Positions 12,501 through 24,500 of a stretch of 64,000 nucleotides of DNA are shown in pieces. The stretch comes from Ahaetulla prasina (Eukaryota > Chordata > Lepidosauria > Squamata > Colubridae), in contig NC_080544.1 of NCBI RefSeq assembly GCF_028640845.1, positions 59,038,711 to 59,102,710 of the forward strand. The letters are read 5' to 3'. Both the position numbers and the translations under genes were made by a program. The notes beneath the pieces are model-generated. The model saw only the letters and a list, made by a program, of their open reading frames with translations. It was not told the origin of the DNA and did not search any database. Position 1 is the first letter of the stretch; the number at the start of each line of letters is the position of its first letter.

Positions 12501-15500
12501 AGTCCAAGGTCCTCCAGATGGATGCCACTATAAAAGGTGGGTGTTGTATTCAGATAGTTCTAAACTTACAACAGTTCATTTAGTGACTGTTATAACAGCA
12601 CTGAAAAAAATAACTTAAGACTATTTTTCACATTTAAAACTGTTGCAGGATTCCCATAGTCATGTGATCAAATTCATATGCTTGGCAACTGACTCATATT
12701 TGTGACGGTCACAGTGTCCCAGGTTTATGTGATCACCTTCTGCGACCTTCTGACAAGTAAAGTTAATGGGAAAGCCTGATTCACTTAACAATCAGTTACT
12801 AATTTAATAACTGCAGTGATTCACAGAACATCTGTGCCAAGAAAGGTTGTAAAATGGGGCAAAACTCACTTAAGAAATGTCTCACTTAGCAACATAAATT
12901 TTGGGCCCAATTGTGAGGACTACCTGTATTTCTAACTATCAGTATTGAATACATCTAACATCAGTTCAGTTTTAGTTCTTTCAGTAAGGTCAAATAAGAT
13001 CAAATATGGGGCTTACAGTTTACAATATGCAAGGTCCACTTCAATGCTTTTCTTCCAGGACAACAGAAAGCTATCCAAAAGGACTAAAGAGGCAAGGGGA
13101 CCATAAGTAAAAACAAACTTTAGCCAGAATTTTCAAAATGGAGCTGCATGTGTATTTAGAGAACCTAGTCTAAATTCCAGATTCAATAAAGACTTAAGAC
13201 TCACTCAGAAGAACTCTTAGAAATTTAAACTGTGCTGTTTCTGGAGGTTTGGAACTTTATAATTACAAACCTTCAAGCGAAATGGAAGCCTATACTAAAA
13301 ATATTTATAGTGAGACAAATATAGTTACCATCTCTGTTCCCAGCAAAATGTAGATTCTAAACTGTGTTCAAAGATGTCATTATCTTTCCAATAATATCGA
13401 CATCTTGCAAACCTCTCTGGAAAGACCACTCACTACCTTTGTTTTGGGACAAAGGAGGATGGATCTTTACAATATGAGTCAAGAGTTTAAAGGAAGGGGT
13501 TTTAAGCCTACTTGTGTCTGAGACAGGCCGGATGCATCATCAGCAGTTACAACTGAAATAGATTTATCTGCAGCTTGGATGATGTAATTTTATTTTTGAC
13601 AAAGGTTTGAACTAGAGAATAGATATAAACGTTGACAAAAAGGGAAACTAGGATACAATTTACTTAAACCTTTTGAACAGAAATCTAAAAAAAACATATT
13701 TAATCTGCACTAAGGTATTTTCATGTGCCTTAAAATTAGTAATTGTTGACTCTTTATCTACTCTATAGAAGAGGCTATCAGTTTTATCCGGAGCTTGTAT
13801 ATAGGGATTGAATCAAATGCTACATTTAAATAAATAAAAGCTGTATAAAGACACTTCATGGACAGTTGATTTTTAACTAACTGGTACAAAATAATACAAC
13901 GATCAAGGTTGGATTACCCCATCATAAACCAAGAAACAGCTTAGCTTTCATCAAATACCTCAAAATGACTATTATAGTATTTAGATTTTTAAAAAATCTT
14001 AAGTTTGCACAAAATAGCGTAAGCATGCTTGAAGTTAAACTGGGTTTGGTTGCAACTGTGACCAAAACAGATTAGCATCATGTCCCTAAGAGCCATTGAT
14101 TAGAATGCAGTACTGAAGGCTGCTTCTGCTGATTGCCGACTGTCAGCAGTTTGGCAGTTGGATTCTCACCGGCTCAAGGTTGACTCAGCTTTCCATCCTT
14201 CTGAGGTCAGTTAAATGAGGAGTCAAATTGTTGGGGGCAATATGCTGACTCTTAAACTGCTCAGAGACGGATGTAAAGCACTAAGAAGCAGTATATAAGT
14301 CTAAGTACCATTGCTATTATTGCTACAGGAATGCTTCATGTGGTATAGGCTGGTAACCTAATCTACAACTTCTATATTTTACTAAAAACTTTATGTGAAA
14401 ACATCAGTCGACCCAGAGTGACCCACTTGCTGAGTGGCTAAAGTTAATATCCATGGAGCCCTCTGATACTTGGAATGCAAGAGAAATAAATAGCAGGGTG
14501 TGACTTAAAAATAAAAGAAAAGAAAAAATATGTTTCTGTAAAAGCAAGAAAAGAAGGAATATTGTAACAGGTCTGCTACTTATCTATGGGTTTCCACGAC
14601 TGTGACTATTTAAATTTTTTACTCTAAAATCTAGAAGCACCTTTACCTTTAATCATCACTAATTCGGGTCCATCATCCTAAATTGTCTGACAACTGATTG
14701 CTCCCCACAAGAACTCTGCCTTTTCTCTCTATCCTATATGCATGGAACTGACTTTCTAGAAGTAACCATGGCACATTCTTTAATTTTTAATTAAAATGTA
14801 TAAAACCAGTATTTGATTATAAACAGTATTACAAAAGAAAATACAGAACACCAAAACATCCACAATGCATTTTAGAAAAAGGGGAAAAAGCAAGGGTTTG
14901 ATAGTCCTATTCTGCTTTTATATCAATTGCTGTGGCCATCAATTCTATTTTTGAATAATGCTTTTAATTATGGTATTAAATAATAAATTTTATGATAATA
15001 TTTTATTCGTTACCAACTTTTATTTTACCATAATTTTAGTCTAAACGTAGTTTTGCTTTACTGGACAGAAGAATGGCAGGAAGTATAATAACAACAAAAC
15101 AGACTGCTTCATAACATCATTAGCAATTTTGGTCTTTCTAAGAGTTCTAGTTCCAATAACTAAAAAGACATAAATAAGCTAACAATTTTGCATTATGAAT
15201 CACACATCTTACCCTGTTTTATCCCTGCCTCCACTTTCTCTGTTATCTCCCTTGTGTCAAACTTTATATTGTAAATTCCTGTGAGCAGGGACCTGTCCTC
15301 TGGTTATCGGTAAAATGCCATGAAAACTGATGCCACTGTATAAATAAACAATAAATAATAATACTAGATATAACTTCTCTAAAATAGCTTGTACAGAAGG
15401 TTATGTACTAAAGGTTAAGAACTCCCAATATAGAGAGAGATGTGTTACTTGGAATACTGGTAACAAAGTAGGAACATTAAAGCATCTCAAAGAACATTAA

Positions 15501-18500
15501 AGAATCTATAAAGCATATGAAATTTGTTTTTTTGAGTGGTAGTGGTGGTAATAATTTTCTTTGTCAAAGGGATACAATGAAGAGCTCTCAAAATTTTGTT
15601 GAGGAAGTAACACAAGCTAATGGTCGATATTCACCACAGATAGTCAAGATACTTCAAGAATGCCAAAAGTTCATTATTATCCTTTTTACTTCATTATATT
15701 TTGATGAAGTAAATTGCTGCCTTAAACCTTCAATGGCTCTGAACCAGTGTTTCCCTACCTAAGGAATGTCCAGCTCTCTGGACTTCCAGAAAGTCCTAGC
15801 CAGAATACTCATTCTGAAAATTCTGGGAATTTAAACAGACATACCTGCATGCTGCTAAAATTGGGAACACAACTCTACTATAATCCCACATTCCCTAATC
15901 ATAATTCTTAGCATTCCCACTAACTGGGAATTCTGGGAGTTATTAACCCACTACAACCAGAAGGGCATTTGGCTGCAGAAGTCTGTATTGGACAGTTTAA
16001 CAACTCCTAGCTGCTCTCTATTTAAGAAATGTTGATCTTGCCATCTATTTCTTTATCTGAAATAATCATCATGTGAGTTTGTAGGAGACCAAAAACCAAA
16101 ACAAAATCCCCCAATTCAACAGATAACCCTTGCTATAACCTGAAGTGTCAGCATACAAGGCTCTCCTTAGGCAATCAGGCATATACTGTAGAGAAGATGA
16201 CTCTAAATGTTCTTGTTTATAAAAAAAAAATAAACCAATTCCTGGATCTCAAATTCCCAAGATAGCTGTACTTACCCTGGACTTTCCCAGAGTATTGTCA
16301 TTTTCATCTGTCACTGTGATCCCATTAATGAGTTCCCTAATGCAGACACAAACATATGACCTTAGACATTAAGATCAATCAGCTAGATGTTGTGGGCTTT
16401 TTTGTACTATTCAAGGAAGCATACTAAACGCAACCACTCCTTTTCTCTCAACCACAACTAATCTATGAGATGAAGAGGGCTGGGAAAGAGTGGCTTGTCC
16501 TAAGTTAACCAGCTGTTTTGTCATTTTTAAAAATGCTGCAGGAACACTGTTTAAATCAAGAGACTCAGTAAAAAATCTTTGCAGGAATGCAAAGCTTCAT
16601 CAGCCTAAGAACAATTACATTGCAAAGGAAGTCCACACACTTGAGTTACTGAGTATCTGACACCAACGATGGTTCACTGCTGCCTCCTAGAGAATCCTAT
16701 TCCTAATTATCACCAAACATTCTGAGAATTTATATGCTCATCAACTCCAAATAGTAATTTGAATGTCAAAATAAAACCTGGGTAAATGAAGAAGGTGAAT
16801 TTTTTTTTTTAAAAAGTATCCATCAATATAAATCCATAATAGGATTTTTCAATTGAGACATAAACTGTTGAAGAATGAATAATCTTAAACCAGAGCAAGC
16901 TGGCAAAAATGTGCTGTTTTATATAATGTTCCATTTTCCAAATGCTCCTCAAACTCTCAGATCTTACCCTGTATGGTCCATGGTTGTCCCGCTGGTGGCT
17001 GTTGTAAACACTTGTTATAGATGGCCCAACCTTCAGTTAGCTAATTAGTGGAGTGCCAAAATTGCACTCCTATAGCACTCAACCCACTCCTGTCTCACTG
17101 GGCTTGTTCTGCATTAGCACCATGATTAAAGTCATGGTTGCTGGTTGATTAGTCATTCTAAAGCCCAGTATGGGACATACTATGATGGCATGGAATTTTT
17201 AATAAAGGTGCTAAGATAGTTTTTCAGTTGTGGGGAAGGAGCACCAAGATTTGGGAAGACTTCCTGCCAGTCAAAAACAGGCCAAGCTGTAACTCCAAGA
17301 ATAACAGCATCTCCTAATCTGGGAAAGACAAATTTTACAATGTGAAATTTTGGCTAGCTGAGATGGAAGAGAAGCTGCTGAGTAAGGACATAAGTATGGG
17401 AGCCGCACCTAACCCTATTAGGGAGGTGCTCTGAGAAATATTCTTCAATACTGATCAATTACACCAACCTCACAACTACTTAATATATAAATAGCCTACA
17501 TCTGATCAAATGGCTGCAATTTTAATCAGAAGATTTAGAAAGTATCATGATGCTTTCATAATATCAAAGCACAATTATTATAATGTTTTATATGGGACTT
17601 TGTGCTTCCCTCATTAACTTTTTTCTAGACAGGGTAATAGTGACATCTCTATGCTATGTTTTATTATGTGTAATTAAAAAAATATTTTTTTATCTGAATA
17701 GCGGGTGTCAAAATATATTCTTATGACAGACTAATCTTTAATTATTTTCTCTTATTAACTTATTAACTTATTAACTTATTCTCTTATTAACTGTTCCTGG
17801 TTGTACACAAAATGAAAAGGCAGCTATGGAGAAAAGCATCATTTAATTAACATTTTCTATATAAAGTTATATATAAAGTTATAAAAAAATCGGTGACAAT
17901 TCAATCTAGCAGAATAGATTTTTCCATTTGTCCCCAAATCACTCATGCCCTAATTATCAAAGTGACCCAGTCTTTATCTTATCTTACAGATTATACAAGA
18001 GGCAAAATCTGGGCTGCAGCCAGTTCCCTGCAAATACTCCTCCTGAAGCCATTGGCTAGGTTACTGTGATGTCATTGAATTTTTAATGAATTGCAGCTGT
18101 ACAGGTAAGGATGACATCAACAAAATGTTGACAGTTCAGCGGCTTCTGTAAGTAAAAGGTCATCAGGCTGGGAGCAAATTATCATATGATAGTCAGGGCA
18201 AGAACAAAAGATTAAAATATGCTGCTTTTATTTGGATCACAATTGACTGATTCAATCATTCTCCATAGCAATTAATTCAGCCCTGGCAAAGGAACAACAT
18301 GACCATGAATGACATTTCTGAAGTTTTTCCAGCTGCCACCAGAGTCCAGGAAGCCATCGCACTCTGGCTTTGCAGGGGGGAAAATAAATAGTGGCCCAAT
18401 TGGGGTTGGTGTCACTGAGGACAGAGAGAATTATTGAATTTACTACTTTATTCCAGCGCCTGTCCTTCTAGGCTGGTGAGGTAAGGGAGCCACAAGGGAA

Positions 18501-21500
18501 GAAGAATGAAAGTAGTGATAAAATCAAGTTACAAATTGAAAAGAGGGATAAAAATGGAAAGAAGGAAATAGGAAGCATAGAGGACTACATGACAAAGACA
18601 GTATACAGGATCTAAAGTCTGCTTTTGTGCAAAAAAAGATTTTGGAGACAGAGGTTAAAACGATAATACTTTTAATTATCATATCATATAGCTTAACCTG
18701 CTATTTGTCTTTAACCTACTTTTAAGAAGGCATCTGCACTTTAGGCACATAAGCACAATATAAGTGTGCCTATTTTGGTGGCTAGAATATGGTTTAAAAG
18801 TTTAGTTGCTTGCTTTTATTGATATAGCTAGCTGTGTGCATATACTGTATATGTAGTTGCTAAATCTAATTAAGTTTGCAAGAAGAAGGTGCAACAGCTA
18901 GCTAGGATGGAGAAGAGATACTGTACTATAGATTGGTAGTGGGATTATTAAAATTTTCAAGTTTATTTCCTTCTCTTAGGAAATAAATAAATATAGGGAA
19001 AATAGGGAGTTGCGTAGATGCCATTTTTGACTGGATTAGCAGGTCAAGTCATTAATTATCTTTGTCAAGTCAAGCAATTGAGTGCAAGATAGTATTCTAA
19101 TATTTTTTTTAAAGCCAAACGTACAAGACAAGAAATAAAGTATAAAAACAACAAGTAATGTAGTGGTCTGCGATCCATTTTCTCTGTACAAGAGTATTGG
19201 TTCCCGGCATATGGATGTGCCCTACAGTGTTGTAGACCGTGAGGATATTGGGTGAATCCTAATTAGAAGACTAATTAGAGGCAACATATATCCTTTTGGT
19301 TTAGCACACACAACCTTTGCTTTGATTTTAAATATTTGTCCATTTAATGGTTTTAATGGCCCAAAACTAGTGACTTGAGATGGAAACTGTAGTGGCCAAT
19401 GATGTAGAAGCAAATAATTTCACAAAGGTAATGGAATAATTTCTCTCTGTAAAAAATAGTTATCTGGCTACCTGTTTCTACTATCAGTGGTAATTTTGAA
19501 AGGCAGCTAAAGGACTGATCAAGTTGTTATTACATAGGAAAAAATACAGCTATCCCCATTCCCAAGCAAATGTTTTTATTCTTATATTAAAGAGTCTTAG
19601 TAAACCAAAGCTGATTTCTGTGCATTATATTCAAGACAAACCCTCCATCATGTTATTCTTTCATCCCTCTCCCTCTTCTGCTGGGATTTCATCAAGAGAC
19701 TTACTGTTGCCTCATCAAGGGGATATTCACACAGTTGGCAGCAGCTACTGCTGCGAATGGGACCCAACGTGCCACAAGGGATGGTGCTCTCTGTATGGAG
19801 GAAGATAAAGCAATAAGGAGCAGGATTAACCTTTACAAGAAAAGATAAAAAGAACTGAGTAGCAGTACTATGGAGGCCATGGACAAGGTGGGCTTCTATT
19901 GCACTGACATCAATTCTTGTAATACCATATTAATTTTGTCTCTTAGAACAAAAGTGTGCAACCTGCAGTTCCAAGTATACAAGAACACACGCATCCTCTC
20001 AATGTCATGGTTTAGTCCTCCAGAACCACATCAATAAAAGTCCTCAACAAACTGTGTGGTTTTTTTTTTTTTAATATACAAGAGAAAATTGGTACATAAG
20101 TTAGAAACAACCTTTAACTGTGTTTAATTAAATTAAATGAAAATGCAAGTTAAATAAAATTAAATTTAGATGCCTTTTCAAGATCATTACTATCCTTGAG
20201 TCTAACCTCTGGTATGTCAACTCAAATGACAAGGGTGGCCCTTAGCCTAAAAAGTGCATTGTGCTTACACATAATGGTGCAGTGGCGAAGTGAGTGGTGA
20301 AGTGAGGAAGAAAGATAGTATATATTTTACAACCCAAAGGAAAAAGAGAACTTTTAGAGACAGAAGATATTCCACTTCTCTGCACTAGGACACTCAGGGA
20401 TTTTGAAGAAAAGAATTATGCTTCCTTACAGATTTAAGTTCCTACAGGAAGAGGCCAGGGATTCCTTGTCTCATTCTTGGATCAGCTGCCCCCTTGTGGT
20501 TAAAATACCTTATCCCACCAGACTTGAAATCCTAGGCTTAGAAAACTTGGAACTCCGTCGCCTTCGACAAGACCTAAGTTTAACTCACAGAATCATCTAT
20601 TGTAATGTCCTTCCTGTCAAAGACTACTTCAGCTTTAATTGCAATAATACAAGGGCAACCAATAGATTTAAACTTAATGTAAACTGCTTTAATCTAGATT
20701 GCAGAAAATATGACTTCTGCAACAGAATCATCAGTGCTTGGAATACTTTACCTGACTCTGTGGTCTCTTCCCATAATCCTAATAGCTTTAACCAAAAACT
20801 TTCTACTATTGACCTCACCCCATTCCTAAGAGGACCATAAGGGGCGTGCATAAGCGCACAAACGTGCCTACCGTTCCTGTCCTATTGTTTTTCTTTTCTT
20901 CTTCCTATATATGTTTATATGTGTATATACTATATAATCTTTTTGTATGATGTTGTGACAAAATAAATAAATAAATAAATAAATAAAATTAGTAGCATTT
21001 TAGATTTGTACCTTAGTGTAAAGGTTGAGTCCCACAGCAGTTGCCAAGGCAGTGCTGGTAGCGGTGAAATAAGCCACTCCAATTTGCCTGAATTATCCAA
21101 AGAGATATAAAATAATAGGAGTTGTGGCATTAGTCATTTTAAAACTGCAGTTGTGTAATAAAGAGTCCTATCATTCACATGAGTTTTTAAAGGCAAATGT
21201 AATCACCCCTGATACTCTTTTCCTTAAACAAGAATAAGCTTTGTGAAAAACTTTTGCTATATGGACTTGTGGCTTCTCAGGAAAGATCTACGTTATAAAG
21301 AGATACATATGTTTTACACATCTAGTTCTGTGATATACCCAGGAAATAAAGAATGGCCATGAAGTCAAAGTTGACAATGTAATAGAAAAACCAGGTTAGC
21401 CTATGATAGCTGAAAATCAAGAGGAATCTGGCATCGCCCTTCAAGACTAATTTTCTTAAATGTATTTGTGAGCTACAGATGTGCCAGACTTCTTCAGATA

Positions 21501-24500
21501 CATGAAGTCACAGGTAATTCTATTGGGCTGAGCATAAAATCCTTTATATATAGCCACTTCCCCATATCAGGTCCCATCCCACACTTACCCCACTCCAGCT
21601 GATACTCAGAAATAAAGTTCTGAGTTGAATAAACCATGAAAGCTACATACAGGAGCAGCAAAAGTAGATCTATCTCGATTGTCCCTTTCCAACAGTTGTC
21701 CATTTTCTATTCCCTGAAGTCAGTTCTGGAAATACTATGCATCCAAATTATAAAGTACAATGGCTAGCAAAACTTGACCATATACCCAAACTGTCTATAC
21801 CCCGAGAAAATATTTCCTCATAGCAATGATTCCAGAGAGTGCTGTAGATCAAAGCTAAAGCAAAGTCAGCTAATTGGATCATAAGGAGCATTGGATGAAA
21901 ACTCTATGCTATCAGATAATCCTGAAGAAACACTTACTTGACCGAGATGGGGCTAGCTGCATTCCGGTTGGTGTAATTCACAATGGCGTTAAAAGACTGA
22001 TTTACCCACTGCCAAAACACCACAGCCGGGACTGTTCTGTAAAGAAAAAAAAAGTGAACATAGATTCAAACATTTGAGTAGATATGTGTTTCTTCCAGAT
22101 AGCTGAATGCGATAGAACCAATGTTATCTCTCTTCTGGACCCATGCATTAGCCTTGATCAGACACTGATTTTATTATTACTATTATAAATTTTTATTATT
22201 AAAAAACCCCTACATCATAATCAAAAACTGACTATTAAAATGCAATTAGAACAGCTGAAAGGATCCTAAGTAAAAAAAGCACAAAGTTCCATGTTAGTAA
22301 AGATGAAAAAATAGCTGAAGAAAAAGAATAACAAAAGAACAAAAGACATAACAAAGTTATAGAACTGTAATTGAGAAGCAGCTGGGAAAAAAGGCGACAG
22401 TCGGCTGGATTCTTACAACACGCAAGGCTAAAAAGTGGCAAATTGTGGCTAAGCATTTAGGGGAAACCTAGCTAGTATGATGAATATAAGCTTGACTGGT
22501 TTATGTAAACACAGGCCACTGGGTATACCGAGAAACTGCAAAGCATTGGGAAACAAACTCTGGCTCCACTTTGTGAGATTATGTAGATTGTGTCGGTGTC
22601 TTAGCTGAAAAGCTACCCAGTCTCAACATTTTATTTATCATATAACTTTGTGTAAATTTTCGCCTTTGTACTTCTTTACCATTGAAAAGCCATTACACAG
22701 AGGTGGTATTTTAAGACATATAGTGTCCTTGGCAACAATTAAGTGGTATAGCATTGCCATTTTCTGGATTGACTTTCTTTCCACTCTGGCAGACAGCCTG
22801 AACATTTCTTTGTGGTTTGCCATTCAAGTCCAGTTTTGCAGGACCAGTCAGTCAGCTACGTTATTGCTAGACAAATTCGTAACTTGTTTTGTGAAATAAA
22901 GTTGGTTATCTGATATTTTAATTCCTTTGAAGTGAGTATTTGAATGTTTGAAAGCAAGAGTGTTTTGAGGGGATGAGGATCAAACGTAACTTTTAAGTTG
23001 CATAGGGAAGACTATATTTTGAATGTTAGGCAGACCATACCAAAAGAAACAGGTAACGTTTACATGGAAGTTAAATTAAAATAAAAGAATTGATTAGATC
23101 AATGGTAGTCAACCTGGTCCCTACCGCCCACTAGTGGGCGTTCCAGCTTTCATGGTGGACAGTAGGGGTTTTGTCCGATACTGAAGCACTTTCCTTTTTT
23201 TTAATTTAACTGACTTTTAAAAAAAAATCATAGCATTATTTAAAAACATTTTCATTAGATTTTCATAAAATTCCCTGTGACAATTTAAATTTCTGAAAAT
23301 AAACTATTTGTATCGCCCGCGCATAAGTTTAATTCATGTTACGTAAGTGAAACTAAATGGCGCTATAGTGTGACCACAAACAAAAGAGCTTCGTCCCAGA
23401 ATAGCTCGCGCATCTCCCCCCACACCACCCAGCTGTAACAGACAAGCAGAGCTGGTAATTGGCACCCCCCAACCCAATCCATGATGCGTGAGAGGCATGC
23501 GCAGACGACGATACATGGTGCATTACTGTGGAACTGGTGGGCAGATAGAAAACTTTACTACTAACAGAGATACAAAAGTGGGCGGTAGGTATAAAAAGGT
23601 TGACTACCCCTGGATTAGATCATGTCTTTTATATTTAATCATTTTTCTCTTCTGACAGATTGAAAACATTCACTTGGCCCTGTTTTTAGGAAGAATAGAT
23701 ACACTAGGCTTCCAGACTGCATTAAGATCTGGGATCTCAGGTTATATACCTCTACTCTAAGTATTGCCGGGGGGGGGAGAACCTCACACACACACACACA
23801 CACACAGTCACAGTTTCTAAATCATATATGGCTTAATTGTTTTTGCATATTAGTGAAATATGACTTCATCTAGTTTCTAGTTTATTTCACTAGGAAGCAA
23901 AAAAATAATATTAAATATATTATTAAATATATTTAATGTATTATTAAAAAAATAATGTATTAGGGCTTGGCATATTTCTCCCCACTGATACTGTTTTGGA
24001 TACAGGTATTGCATCCATTGTTTTACTAATAAATAAATACATCACAGAATTATGAAATAAAAATGCCCAATTATACCATCAAAACCAAGCCCCTACTGAG
24101 TGCAGGAATCCTGGACCAGGATTAATATATACCTGATATTATTATTTTTTCTCCCAAACCTCCCCAAATTTAATCTGCACTAAGTATAGACCTTTATCTC
24201 AATCTGGGACCCCACTGTTTTACCCCAAAATGTAGCTTGTTTTTAGAGTATCCCACAAGCCTTTCTTAATTGATATTGTCAACTATTGGGAAATTTTGTT
24301 CTAAAATATACAATACTTGCTTAAATCTGAGCATTAATGCAACAGTGTAGGATAAGGATAACAAAGAATGCCCATTTATATTGTATAAAGCAGTGTCCGT
24401 GAGACAACTGGGTGAGGAATGAAGCAGAAAAGAGAGCAATTGAATAGAATTTTATTGGCCAAGTGTGATTGGACACACAAGGAATTTGTCTTGGTGCATA

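Noticed and set aside
15750..15990. Possible further palindromic MITE (CTGGGAATT motifs)
   Set aside because: Only short scattered matches; no consistent inverted ends or target duplication.
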